NCBI RefSeq assembly: GCF_000016325.1
Contig: NC_009436.1
Span: 806,001 to 870,000, forward strand
Direction: 5' to 3'
DNA from: Enterobacter sp. 638
Lineage (GTDB): Bacteria > Pseudomonadota > Gammaproteobacteria > Enterobacterales > Enterobacteriaceae
Length of the DNA: 64,000 nt
The notes under the pieces are model-generated. The model saw only the letters and a list, made by a program, of their open reading frames with translations. It searched no databases and was not told where the DNA came from. Of this stretch, positions 46,653 to 55,361 are shown one piece after another. The stretch's first letter is position 1, and every line of letters starts with the position of its first letter. The translations under genes were made by a program, and so were the position numbers.

Positions 46653-47372
46653 ATGGAAAAAGCGTCACGGTTTCTGGCAAATTCCAGCACTGCGCTTGAG
46701 CAGTTGCGTGGTCTCATCCATCAGCACGAGTCAACACCAGGCATTCCGCTGCCCACTGAACGTGAATTGGCGGAAACACTCAGCGTAGGGCGACGTGAAA
46801 TTCGTCGTGCGCTGGACGTGCTGGAAGAAGAGGGGCGCATCTGGCGCAAGCAGGGCAAAGGGACCTTTATTGGTCCGGCTGCACCTGTTGAACCGCTGGC
46901 ACTTCAGGGTTTAGTGCAACAAACCAATTTGCTGGAAGTCATGGAAGCCCGTCTGCAGCTCGAACCGGGCCTGGCCCGACTTGCGGCACTGCGTGCCACC
47001 AGGGAAAACCTCGCGCTCATGCAGCGCATGCTGGAACGCATCAATAAGGTCAGCCCGGATGACCGCGATCTTAACGAACTCTGGGACAGCGCCTTTCACC
47101 GCGCTATCGCGGAGGCCGCCGGAAATCGCTTGATGCTGGGGCTGTTCGACGCCATTGATGCCGTCCGCCGGGAGCCCGGCTGGCAGCATTTACGCGAACT
47201 AGCCCGAACGCCGGAGCGCGTTGACAGCTACAACGACCATCACGACAAAATCATGACGGCGATAATCAATCGCCAACCCAATGAAGCCGCCGCCGCCATG
47301 CGCGAACACTTGCTCAGCCTGCAAACCGCCCTGATTCAGGCCATCAACCTTGAGGATGATTCCCTGTTATGA
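46653..47372 (+). CDS. GntR/FadR-type (FCD domain) transcriptional regulator
   Basis: A 239-residue regulator. The N-terminal winged HTH (about 10-75) has the GntR signature LPTERELAETLSVGRREIRRAL followed by IWRKQGKGTFIG. The C-terminal all-helical FCD domain (about 95-225) shows the expected metal-binding pattern: Asp/His in ELWDSAFHRAIAEAAGN and a later His in YNDHHDKI and REHLLSL. FCD proteins sense small carboxylates, amino acids or sugar acids. Its TGA overlaps the next ATG by four bases, so regulator and transporter are one transcript. No K-12 counterpart is known at this place. Confidence 0.88.
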   Translation: MEKASRFLANSSTALEQLRGLIHQHESTPGIPLPTERELAETLSVGRREIRRALDVLEEEGRIWRKQGKGTFIGPAAPVEPLALQGLVQQTNLLEVMEARLQLEPGLARLAALRATRENLALMQRMLERINKVSPDDRDLNELWDSAFHRAIAEAAGNRLMLGLFDAIDAVRREPGWQHLRELARTPERVDSYNDHHDKIMTAIINRQPNEAAAAMREHLLSLQTALIQAINLEDDSLL

Positions 47373-48382
47373 CGACGATCCCTTTTAAGGAGGCCGCGCC
47401 GGTCCTTCGCCTGCACAATCTCAACGTGAAATTTGCTGGCTCGCCGGTCAGCGTGCTCGACGGTATTTCCCTGACGGTCAAATCGGGTGAAACCCTGGCG
47501 CTGGTGGGCGAATCCGGGTGCGGAAAAAGCATCACCTCTCTGGCGCTGATGGGGCTGTTGCCAGCCAGCGCGCAAATCGTGAGCGGTGAAATGCAGTTCC
47601 GCCGCCACGATCTGCGCAAGCTCTCGCCCCGGGAATACGCCGATCTGCGCGGGAGCGAACTGGCGATGATTTTCCAGGAACCCATGACCTCGCTGAATCC
47701 TGCCTTCACTCTGGGCGATCAGCTCAGCGAAGCGGTTATCCGCCATCAGAAAATGTCCCCTTCAGACGCCATGGCAGTGGCGCTGCAAATTCTGGAAAAA
47801 GTGCAAATTCCTGCGCCCGAAATGCGTCTGAAATCGTATCCCCATCAGCTTTCGGGCGGGATGCGCCAGCGCGTCATGATTGCGATGGCGCTTATCAATC
47901 ACCCGCGTCTGCTCATCGCCGACGAACCGACGACCGCACTGGATGTCACCATTCAGGCGCAAATTCTGAGCCTGCTGAACACCCTGAAAGCCGAAACCGG
48001 CACTGCGATATTAATGATTACTCACGATCTGGGCGTCGTGGCAGAAGTCGCGCAGCAGGTGGCGGTGATGTATGCAGGACAAGTAGTAGAGCAGGGAAGC
48101 GTCGAGGCGATATTTGCCGACCCGCAGCATCCTTACACTATTGGTTTGATGGGTTCCATTCCTTCACTCGGTGCGCGTAAAGGCCAGCTTTCCACCATTC
48201 CAGGAGCCGTACCGCTGCCGGAATTTATGCCAAAAGGCTGTCGTTTCGCCACTCGCTGTCCGTTCGCACAAACCCGCTGTCACGATGAAAAACCTGTGCT
48301 GAACACCCTGGGCGCGGGGCATCAGGTCGCCTGTTTCCGCGTCCCCCTTGAGCAACATATCGCGCTGGGAGAAATCGCATGA
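47369..48382 (+). CDS. Oligopeptide/dipeptide ABC transporter ATPase (OppD/DppD type)
   Basis: A 337-residue ATPase with Walker A GESGCGKS at residues 47-54, Q-loop MIFQEPMTSLNP, signature LSGGMRQR, Walker B LLIADEPTTALD and H-loop MITHDLG. The C-terminal oligopeptide domain holds the Cys cluster GCRFATRCPFAQTRC typical of OppD and DppD. It is coupled by ATGA overlaps on both sides. It should pair with the next gene to energise the two permeases. Confidence 0.92.
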   Translation: MTTIPFKEAAPVLRLHNLNVKFAGSPVSVLDGISLTVKSGETLALVGESGCGKSITSLALMGLLPASAQIVSGEMQFRRHDLRKLSPREYADLRGSELAMIFQEPMTSLNPAFTLGDQLSEAVIRHQKMSPSDAMAVALQILEKVQIPAPEMRLKSYPHQLSGGMRQRVMIAMALINHPRLLIADEPTTALDVTIQAQILSLLNTLKAETGTAILMITHDLGVVAEVAQQVAVMYAGQVVEQGSVEAIFADPQHPYTIGLMGSIPSLGARKGQLSTIPGAVPLPEFMPKGCRFATRCPFAQTRCHDEKPVLNTLGAGHQVACFRVPLEQHIALGEIA

Positions 48383-49461
48383 CCGTACCCATTCTTGAAG
48401 CTCGCGATCTGAGCAAACTTTTTCCCGGCCCTAAAAAGCTCTTCGCGCCCGCAAAATTTGTGACGGCGGTCGACAGGGTTTCGCTCTCGGTAATGCCGGG
48501 CGAAACGCTGGCTATCGTCGGTGAGTCCGGCTCCGGAAAATCCACCCTTGGACGCTTGCTCCTGCGTTTACTCGCGGCCAGCGAAGGTCGTGTTTTTTAT
48601 CAGGGCGAAGAGATCACCCAGGCTTCAGGTTCGCGTCTGAACCAGCTGCGCCGCGAGCTGCAAATCATCTTTCAGGATCCGTTTGCCTCGCTGAATCCGC
48701 GCATGACGGTGGAGCAAATCGTCGGTGAGCCGCTGTGGCTGCATCAGAACATGAAAAAAGCCGACCGCCAGTATCGCGTGGCGGAACTGCTCAAAACCGT
48801 CGGATTACCATCCGCCTGGGCCGGGCGTTATCCCCATGAGTTTTCCGGCGGCCAGCGCCAGCGCATCGGCATTGCGCGTGCGCTCGCGTCAGGGCCAAAG
48901 CTGTTGCTCGGCGATGAGCCCGTGTCGGCGCTGGATGTTTCCGTGCAGGCACAGGTCGTGAATTTACTGGAAAGCCTGAAGCATCAGTTGGGCCTGACGA
49001 TGGTGATTGTGGCGCACGGTCTGGCGGTGATCCGCCATATTAGCGACCGCGTGGCGGTCATGTACCTCGGGCAAATCGTTGAGCTGGCGACCGTTGATGA
49101 AATTTTTGACGCACCGCTGCACCCATACACTCAGGCGCTGATTGCTTCCGCACCGCAAATGCAGCCGGGCGCGCAGCGCACTACGCCGCTATTACAAGGG
49201 GATTTGCCGAACCCGGCAAACCCGCCAACGGGATGTCGATTCCACACCCGCTGTCCTTACGTCACGGATGAATGCCGCCAGGTAGAACCTATCGATCAGG
49301 TTCTGGAAGGGGGACGTCAGGTCGCCTGCCATCGCTGGCAGGAGATCAATCGCGATCGCAGTGTTATCCAGATAGCACCGCCATCTGCAGCCTTTTTGCG
49401 CCGCCGCGCGCTGTTCGAACATGCGGCAACTCACTCGTCTCTTCCAGCAAGGAACTCATGA
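48379..49461 (+). CDS. Oligopeptide/dipeptide ABC transporter ATPase (OppF/DppF type)
   Basis: A 360-residue ATPase, the partner of the preceding one. Walker A is GESGSGKS at residues 48-55, signature FSGGQRQR, Walker B LLLGDEPVSALD, and the C-terminal Cys cluster is GCRFHTRCPYVTDEC. The H-loop reads VIVAHGLAV where the family usually has SHDLAV: the catalytic His stays but the following Asp is Gly. About 30 residues of proline/arginine-rich tail follow the usual end. Its TGA overlaps the next ATG (ATGA). Confidence 0.92.
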   Translation: MTVPILEARDLSKLFPGPKKLFAPAKFVTAVDRVSLSVMPGETLAIVGESGSGKSTLGRLLLRLLAASEGRVFYQGEEITQASGSRLNQLRRELQIIFQDPFASLNPRMTVEQIVGEPLWLHQNMKKADRQYRVAELLKTVGLPSAWAGRYPHEFSGGQRQRIGIARALASGPKLLLGDEPVSALDVSVQAQVVNLLESLKHQLGLTMVIVAHGLAVIRHISDRVAVMYLGQIVELATVDEIFDAPLHPYTQALIASAPQMQPGAQRTTPLLQGDLPNPANPPTGCRFHTRCPYVTDECRQVEPIDQVLEGGRQVACHRWQEINRDRSVIQIAPPSAAFLRRRALFEHAATHSSLPARNS

Positions 49462-50978
49462 TAATGACAATGCGTAATTCTCTTTTGACCGTACTGGGAA
49501 GTGTAATGTTGCTTGGTGCGGCCGTTCCCGCGCACTCAGAAAGCGTCTTGCGAATCGGCCTGGGCGCTGACCCGGATATGCTCGATCCGCATCTGGCGCG
49601 CACCTACTATGGCCGCTTCGTGTTTGCCTCTTTGTGCGACAGGCTGGTGGACGTGGATGAAAATCTGAAAGTGGTGCCGGGCCTGGCGAAAGACTGGTCG
49701 TGGAGCGATGACAACAAAACGCTGACCATGAATTTGCGTGAAGGCGTGACCTTCCACGATGGCGAAAAGTTTGATGCGAAAGCCGCGAAATACAACCTCG
49801 ACCGCGCATTAACGCTGAAAGGCTCGCTGCGTAAAAGCGAAATTTCGTCTATCGAATCTGTCGAAGTAAAAAGCCCAACCCAAATTGCGATTCACTTGAA
49901 AACGCCTGACGCCGCGCTGCTGATGCAGCTAACCGACCGTGCAGGAGCGATGATGGCGCCAGAAGCGGCAGCGAAGCCTGATTTTGCCGCGCATCCGGTG
50001 TGCTCCGGGCCTTACAAATTCGATAGCCGCGTTTCGCAGGATCGCATCGTTCTGAGTCGTTTCGACAATTACTGGAACAAAGGCGCGTATCACTTCGACA
50101 AAATCATCTATCTGCCGATCCCGGATGCCTCTGTGCGCCTGGCGAACCTGCGCGCGGGCGATCTGGACCTGACCGAAGGCGTGGCGGCAAGCGACGTGAA
50201 AACGGTTGAAGCGGACAGCAAACTGGCGCTGGCAAAAGTCACCGGGCTGGGATATCAGGGCATCACGTTCAACATCAACAACGGCAAAGTCCCGGCGAAC
50301 GATCCGTTCAAAGACGCCCGCGTACGTGAGGCGTTCTCGCTGGCGATTGACCGCGATGCGCTGAATCAGGTGGTGTTTGAAGGGCTGTATACCCCGGCAA
50401 ACCAGGCGTTCTCACCGGTCAGCCCCTACCACGTCAACGTGCCCGTCCCGGCGCGCGACGTTGAGAAATCAAAATCACTGCTGAAAGCGGCAGGCATTAA
50501 CGCTCCGCTTAATGTGAATCTGCTGGTGCCAAACAACCCAACCTCGCAGCAGGTGGGCCAGGTCTTACAGGCGATGGTGGCGGAAGCGGGCTTTAATCTG
50601 AATCTGCAAATGACCGAATTCGCTACGCTGCTGGATCGCCAGCAAAGCGGCGATTATCAGCTGAGCTTCTCCGGCTGGTCTGGTCGCCCGGATCCGGACG
50701 GCAGCATCTACGGCTTTATTAACAGCAAAGGCAACCTGAACGACGGTCGGTACAGCAACGTGCAGGTGGATGAATGGCTGACTCAGGCTCGTTTGAATAC
50801 CGATCCTGCGGCGCGCCAGCCGTTGTATGACAAGGTGGTTAAGCAGCTGCAAACGGATATGCCGATCGCTTACCTCTATTTTGAGCCGCGTATTTTCGGC
50901 CTGAATAAAAGCGTGCAGGGCTTCAAACCGTATCCGGACGGCATCGTGCGTCTGGCGGGCTTAACGCTTGCGAAGTAA
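49458..50978 (+). CDS. Periplasmic peptide-binding protein (DppA/OppA family)
   Basis: A family 5 extracellular solute-binding protein of 506 residues from ATG 49458, which overlaps the previous stop; ATG 49464 and 49470 are in frame and also follow AAGGAA. A Sec signal of about 27 residues ends near PAHSES, with no lipobox Cys. The mature protein has the class signatures LRIGLGADPDMLDPH, VRLREGVTFHDG-like MNLREGVTFHDGEKFDA and VREAFSLAIDRDAL. It resembles DppA and GsiB in form. Ligand specificity cannot be read from sequence. Confidence 0.9.
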   Translation: MIMTMRNSLLTVLGSVMLLGAAVPAHSESVLRIGLGADPDMLDPHLARTYYGRFVFASLCDRLVDVDENLKVVPGLAKDWSWSDDNKTLTMNLREGVTFHDGEKFDAKAAKYNLDRALTLKGSLRKSEISSIESVEVKSPTQIAIHLKTPDAALLMQLTDRAGAMMAPEAAAKPDFAAHPVCSGPYKFDSRVSQDRIVLSRFDNYWNKGAYHFDKIIYLPIPDASVRLANLRAGDLDLTEGVAASDVKTVEADSKLALAKVTGLGYQGITFNINNGKVPANDPFKDARVREAFSLAIDRDALNQVVFEGLYTPANQAFSPVSPYHVNVPVPARDVEKSKSLLKAAGINAPLNVNLLVPNNPTSQQVGQVLQAMVAEAGFNLNLQMTEFATLLDRQQSGDYQLSFSGWSGRPDPDGSIYGFINSKGNLNDGRYSNVQVDEWLTQARLNTDPAARQPLYDKVVKQLQTDMPIAYLYFEPRIFGLNKSVQGFKPYPDGIVRLAGLTLAK

Positions 50979-50998
50979 CGAGGGTGTGAGGAGAAACC

Positions 50999-51940
50999 AT
51001 GCTGGAACTGATTTGTAAACGCCTGCTGCTGGCGATCCCAACGTTACTGCTGGTCAGCATGATGGTTTTCGGGCTGCAAAAATTGCTGCCCGGCGATCCG
51101 CTCATCGCCATGGCAGGAGAAGAGCGTGACCCGGTGGTCATCGCTCAACTGCGTGCGGAACTGAACCTGGATGCGCCGCTGCCGGTGCAGTATTTCGACT
51201 GGCTGACGCGCGCGTTGCAGGGCGATCTTGGTGTCTCCTTACGTACACATGAACCGGTGACGCAGCTGATTGCAAGCAAATTGCCGGTCACGATGGAGCT
51301 GTCATTGTTAGCGATGATCATCGCACTGGTGTTTGGTATCGGCATGGGGATCCTCGCGGCGGTCAACAAAAATACCTGGGTCGATCACGGGGCAAATTTT
51401 GTGGCGATCTCCGGGATCTCGATACCGCACTTTTGGCTGGGGATCTTGTTGATCCTGGTGTTCTCGGTCAATTTGCAGTGGCTTCCTGCTTCTGGCTATG
51501 TGCCGTTCAGCGAGGATCCGCTGCAAAACCTGCGCACACTGTTACTGCCCGCGTCAGTACTCGGAACCGGGCTTGCGGCAACGCTGATGCGTCACACGCG
51601 CGCGTCGATGATTGCGGTGCTGAAAGCCGATTACATTCGTACGGCGCGCGCGAAAGGGCTGCTGCCAAACGCAGTGATCCTCAAGCACGCCTTTCGTAAC
51701 GCGCTGGTGCCGGTTATCACGCTCACCACGCTGCTGTTCGGCGAATTGTTGGGCGGAGCGGTGCTGACTGAGCAGGTCTTCACCATCCCCGGCTTTGGCA
51801 AAATGATTGTCGATTCCGTGTTCAACCGTGATTACGCGGTGGTGCAGGGTGTGGTGTTGATCGTCGCAATAGGTTTCCTGCTGCTGAACCTGCTGGCTGA
51901 CGTGCTTTACGTTCTCATCAACCCGAAAATGCGAGGCTAA
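50999..51940 (+). CDS. Peptide ABC transporter permease (DppB type)
   Basis: A 313-residue inner-membrane permease with six predicted transmembrane segments, the first at about residues 10-28. The family's short N-terminal start MLELICKRLLLAIPTLL is clear, and the coupling motif reads YIRTARAKGLLPNAVILKHAFRNALVP. It lies 20 bp after the binding-protein gene with a GAGGAG site. The second permease starts 2 bp after its stop. Confidence 0.92.
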   Translation: MLELICKRLLLAIPTLLLVSMMVFGLQKLLPGDPLIAMAGEERDPVVIAQLRAELNLDAPLPVQYFDWLTRALQGDLGVSLRTHEPVTQLIASKLPVTMELSLLAMIIALVFGIGMGILAAVNKNTWVDHGANFVAISGISIPHFWLGILLILVFSVNLQWLPASGYVPFSEDPLQNLRTLLLPASVLGTGLAATLMRHTRASMIAVLKADYIRTARAKGLLPNAVILKHAFRNALVPVITLTTLLFGELLGGAVLTEQVFTIPGFGKMIVDSVFNRDYAVVQGVVLIVAIGFLLLNLLADVLYVLINPKMRG

Positions 51941-51942
51941 TC

Positions 51943-52818
51943 ATGGCGGAAATGACCACTCAAACCGTTGCGCCCGTGCTGCCGCGCGCGCAAAACCGGG
52001 TGCTGAAGAAATTCCTCGCCAATAAAAGTGCGGTGATTGGCGCCGTCGTGGTCGGCATCTTTGTGCTAATTGCGCTCCTGGCGCCGTGGCTCGCGCCGTT
52101 CGATCCGGTCAAAGCCAACTTTCTGGCGGTGCGCAAACCGCCGTCTGAACTGTTCTGGTTTGGCACCGACGAACTGGGCCGCGATATTCTCTCGCGTATT
52201 GTCTGGGGCGCACGTACGTCGCTGATGGCGGGCTGTATGTCTGTTGTGATCGCGGTGGTGATCGGTGTGCCGTTGGGGCTGGTGGCCGGTTATTTCCAGG
52301 GGATCTGGGACGGCGTCATTTCGCGGTTTATCGAAGCGCTGCTGGCCTGTCCGTTCCTGATCATGGCGATCGCGCTGGGGGCATTTTTAGGTCCAAGCCT
52401 GACCAATGCGATGATCGCTATCGGTTTATCCGCCATGCCGATCTTTGCGCGACTGACGCGCGGTCAGGTGATCGCCATCCGCAACGAAGAGTACATCGAC
52501 GGGGCCCGCGCAATTGGCCTGCCGGATCGCTGGATCATCATCAAATACGTGCTGCCAAACGTGATGTCACCGATTCTGGTGCAGGCCACGCTGGCGATTG
52601 CTTCCGCGATTATCGCCGAAGCCAGTCTGTCGTTCCTCGGCCTGGGCCAACAGCCGCCAAACCCATCGTGGGGTTCCATGCTCAACACGGCAAAAGGTTT
52701 CCTGGAACAATCCCCCTGGATGTCCATTTTTCCTGGCATCGCTATTTTCCTGGCGGTGCAGGGCTTTAATTTACTCGGCGACGGGCTACGCGATGCGCTC
52801 GATCCGCGCCACGACTAA
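51943..52818 (+). CDS. Peptide ABC transporter permease (DppC type)
   Basis: A 291-residue permease with an N-terminal cytoplasmic segment, a first transmembrane helix at about 32-52, and the DppC-type motif FWFGTDELGRDILSRIVWGARTSL near residue 70. The coupling motif is YIDGARAIGLPDRWIIIKYVLPN. It completes the two-permease, two-ATPase, one-binding-protein set. The gamma-glutamyltransferase gene follows 9 bp after the stop. Confidence 0.92.
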   Translation: MAEMTTQTVAPVLPRAQNRVLKKFLANKSAVIGAVVVGIFVLIALLAPWLAPFDPVKANFLAVRKPPSELFWFGTDELGRDILSRIVWGARTSLMAGCMSVVIAVVIGVPLGLVAGYFQGIWDGVISRFIEALLACPFLIMAIALGAFLGPSLTNAMIAIGLSAMPIFARLTRGQVIAIRNEEYIDGARAIGLPDRWIIIKYVLPNVMSPILVQATLAIASAIIAEASLSFLGLGQQPPNPSWGSMLNTAKGFLEQSPWMSIFPGIAIFLAVQGFNLLGDGLRDALDPRHD

Positions 52819-52827
52819 GGAGTCATG

Positions 52828-54429
52828 ATGACCAAAGCGCTTGATTTTACGACCGGTTACGCGTCACGACGCCCTCCGATGATGGGGCACAATGCGGTCG
52901 CCACCTCTCAGCCCCTGGCGGCGCAGGCTGGGATGCGCATGCTGCAGCTCGGCGGCAATGCCGTTGACGCCGCGATTGCCACGGCCATGGCGCTCACCGT
53001 CGTTGAGCCAACCGGCAACGGAATTGGCAGCGATGCGTTTGCCATCGTCTGGGACGGTAAAAAACTGCACGGTTTGAACGCTTCGGGCCGTTCGCCTGCC
53101 AGTTGGCATGCGGATCTGTTCGCTGGCAAAACCGCCATGCCAGAGCTTGGCTGGGATGCCGTTACCGTACCCGGCGCGGTGTCTGGTTGGGTGGCGCTGG
53201 CAGAACGTTTCGGCACGCTGCCGATGACGACGCTGGCGCAACCGGCCATTGAATATGCACGCAACGGTTTCCCGGTTTCACCGCTGATTGGTCATCTGTG
53301 GCAGCGAGGCTATAACAAACTGAAGGATCAGCCGGGCTTTAGCGCCTGTTTTGCCCCAGAAGGCCGCGCTCCGCGCGTCGGTGAGATTTTCCGTAATCCG
53401 GCGCAGGCCACTTCCCTGGAGCTGATTGCCAAAACCAACGGTGAAGCGTTCTATCGTGGCGAACTGGCGCAGAAAATTGCCGCCTTTGCCAAAGAGCACG
53501 GCGCGCATTTGACGGCTGAGGATCTGGCGAATCATCGCGTTGATTGGGTTGAGTTGCTGTCGCGCGACTTTGCGGGCGGCTCGGTACAAGAGCTACCGCC
53601 GAACGGTCAGGGGATTGCGACGCTGATTGCTCTCGGGATTCTGGAACAGTGCGGAATTGAGCGCCATCACCCGGATTCTGTGCAGTCGCTACATCTGTCA
53701 ATCGAAGCGATGAAGCTGGCGCTGGCCGATCTGGATCGTTACGTGGCCGACGAAGATCACATGGAGTTCGCGGCGAAAGCGTTGTTGACCGATGAGTATC
53801 TGGCATCGCGCGCGGCACTGATTGACCACGATAAAGCGTCAGATTTTACCTACGGCGCGCCGACGCAAAGCGGGACGGTTTACCTTTCCGCAGCCGATTC
53901 CAGCGGCATGATGATCTCCTTTATTCAGTCGAACTTTATGGGCTTTGGCTCCGGCGTTGTTGTGCCGGATACTGGCATCAGCCTGCAAAACCGTGGCTGC
54001 GGTTTTGTGCTCGACCCAAAACACCCGAACGCGCTGGCGGGCGGCAAGCGTCCGTTCCACACCATCATTCCGGGCTTTGCGATGGATGGAAACGGTCAGC
54101 CGCTGATGTCATTTGGCGTGATGGGCGGCCCAATGCAGGCGCAAGGACATATGCAAATGGCGCTGCGCATTATGCTGCATGGACAAAACCCGCAGGCGGC
54201 AATCGATGCGCCGCGCTGGCGCGTGGTGCAGGGCAGGGAAGTGATCGTCGAATCGACGTTTGATCGCAATACGATTGCGGCGCTGCGCGAGCGCGGGCAT
54301 CAGATTGTGGTGGAAGATCCGTTGCAGGAATACAACTTCGGCGGTGCGCAGGTGATTTACCGCATGCCGGAAGGGCATTACGTTGCGGCAACCGAAAGCC
54401 GCAAAGACGGACAGGCGTTAGTCAGCTAA
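52828..54429 (+). CDS. Gamma-glutamyltransferase-family enzyme, no signal peptide
   Basis: A 533-residue Ntn-hydrolase of the GGT family, which transfers or hydrolyses gamma-glutamyl groups. The predicted nucleophile, freed by self-cleavage, is Thr350 in QSGTVYLS; E. coli Ggt has TTHYS here. Later GGT features are FGSGVVVPDTGISLQNRGCGF, KRPFHTIIPGF and GGPMQAQGHMQ. These make it closer to the YwrD-type branch than to periplasmic Ggt. No signal peptide is seen, so the enzyme should act in the cytoplasm on imported substrate. The adjacent ATG 52825 is an alternative start; TAAGGAG spacing favours 52828. The substrate is unproven. Confidence 0.88.
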   Translation: MTKALDFTTGYASRRPPMMGHNAVATSQPLAAQAGMRMLQLGGNAVDAAIATAMALTVVEPTGNGIGSDAFAIVWDGKKLHGLNASGRSPASWHADLFAGKTAMPELGWDAVTVPGAVSGWVALAERFGTLPMTTLAQPAIEYARNGFPVSPLIGHLWQRGYNKLKDQPGFSACFAPEGRAPRVGEIFRNPAQATSLELIAKTNGEAFYRGELAQKIAAFAKEHGAHLTAEDLANHRVDWVELLSRDFAGGSVQELPPNGQGIATLIALGILEQCGIERHHPDSVQSLHLSIEAMKLALADLDRYVADEDHMEFAAKALLTDEYLASRAALIDHDKASDFTYGAPTQSGTVYLSAADSSGMMISFIQSNFMGFGSGVVVPDTGISLQNRGCGFVLDPKHPNALAGGKRPFHTIIPGFAMDGNGQPLMSFGVMGGPMQAQGHMQMALRIMLHGQNPQAAIDAPRWRVVQGREVIVESTFDRNTIAALRERGHQIVVEDPLQEYNFGGAQVIYRMPEGHYVAATESRKDGQALVS

Positions 54430-54439
54430 CGATTGATAC

Positions 54440-54464
54440 GCCCTCTCCCTAGTGGGGAGAGGGC
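54440..54464. terminator. Hairpin GCCCTCTCCC / GGGAGAGGGC after the transport operon
   Basis: A perfect 10-bp stem (54440-54449 with 54455-54464) with a 5-base loop, 10 bp after the GGT stop and 18 bp before the yafV stop. It lacks a T run. The same short palindrome type recurs between genes in Enterobacter, Klebsiella and relatives, so it may be both a repeat element and a two-way terminator. Confidence 0.65.
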
Positions 54465-54482
54465 TGTTGCCCAGGGATACAC

Positions 54483-55253
54483 TCACCCGATGCTAAACGG
54501 ATCTGCATCCTGCCACGCAGGAAACTTCTCCCGATACTCTTTCAGCGCCGTCAGCGACAGTTCGGCGTCAATACGCGTCGCCTGATGCGCCTCCGCCGTT
54601 GCCAGAATTTCACCTTGTGGAGTCACCACCCGGCTATCACCGCGATAGTGGTGTCCGTTACCGTCCGTGCCGACGCGATTGCAGCCGACGACATACGCCT
54701 GATTTTCAATTGCACGCGCCACCAGCAGCGCCTGCCAGTGCAGCGAACGCGGGGCAGGCCAGTTGGCGACGTACAGCGCCAGATCGTAATCATTGCGGTT
54801 GCGTGACCACACCGGGAAGCGCAGGTCGTAACACACCAGCGGCAGGATCCGCCAGCCGCGCCACTCAAAGATCACCCGCTCGTGACCCGCTTCGTAATGA
54901 TGATGCTCATCCGCCATGCGGAACAGATGGCGTTTGTCGTAAAAGTGCAGCGTACCGTCCGGCTCGACCAGCAGGAAGCGGTTCACGGGGCCGCGTTCGG
55001 TTTGCAGCGCCGCGCTTCCGGCTACGAGGGCATTGGTTTGCTGGGCCTTGGTATGCATCCAGGCGACCACGTCGTCCTGCGGCAGAGACTGTTTCGCCGC
55101 CTCCATGGCGAAGCCGGTCGTGAACATTTCTGGCAGAACAATCACATCGCGCCCGGAAATCTCTTCGAGCTGGCGATCAAAATGGCGCAGGTTGGCAGGG
55201 CCATCCATCCACACCAGGGGTTGTTGCAGTAGGGTAATCTTCAAACCAGGCAC
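54483..55253 (-). CDS. yafV: Omega-amidase YafV (nitrilase family)
   Basis: A 256-residue carbon-nitrogen hydrolase. The Glu-Lys-Cys triad is visible in LPEMFTTGF (Glu), FYDKRHLF (Lys) and PLVCYDLRFP (Cys). The family deaminates 2-oxoglutaramate or 2-oxosuccinamate, the keto products of glutamine and asparagine transamination, so it works in metabolite repair. The start is GTG at 55253. In K-12 the gene ivy lies between yafV and fadE; here there is none. Confidence 0.94.
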   Translation of the reverse strand: MPGLKITLLQQPLVWMDGPANLRHFDRQLEEISGRDVIVLPEMFTTGFAMEAAKQSLPQDDVVAWMHTKAQQTNALVAGSAALQTERGPVNRFLLVEPDGTLHFYDKRHLFRMADEHHHYEAGHERVIFEWRGWRILPLVCYDLRFPVWSRNRNDYDLALYVANWPAPRSLHWQALLVARAIENQAYVVGCNRVGTDGNGHHYRGDSRVVTPQGEILATAEAHQATRIDAELSLTALKEYREKFPAWQDADPFSIG

Positions 55254-55316
55254 AATTCAGACTCCTCGTCAGACAGCATTTTGACACTGTAGCACGGGGC
55301 AAAGAGAAAATGTGGC

Positions 55317-55344
55317 AATAAAAAACCCCGCACAGGGCGGGGTT
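55317..55344 (-). terminator. Terminator of fadE
   Basis: On the minus strand AACCCCGC and GCGGGGTT form an 8-bp stem (genome 55324-55331 with 55337-55344) followed by six or more T. It lies 17 bp after the fadE stop. Confidence 0.9.
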
Positions 55345-55361
55345 AGTGGGAGCGTAGCGGG

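Noticed and set aside
46194..54480. The accessory operon as an integrative island with tRNA-Asp as attachment site
   Set aside because: No integrase gene and no copy of the tRNA 3' end at the right border were found. The cluster may still be acquired, but this mechanism is unsupported.
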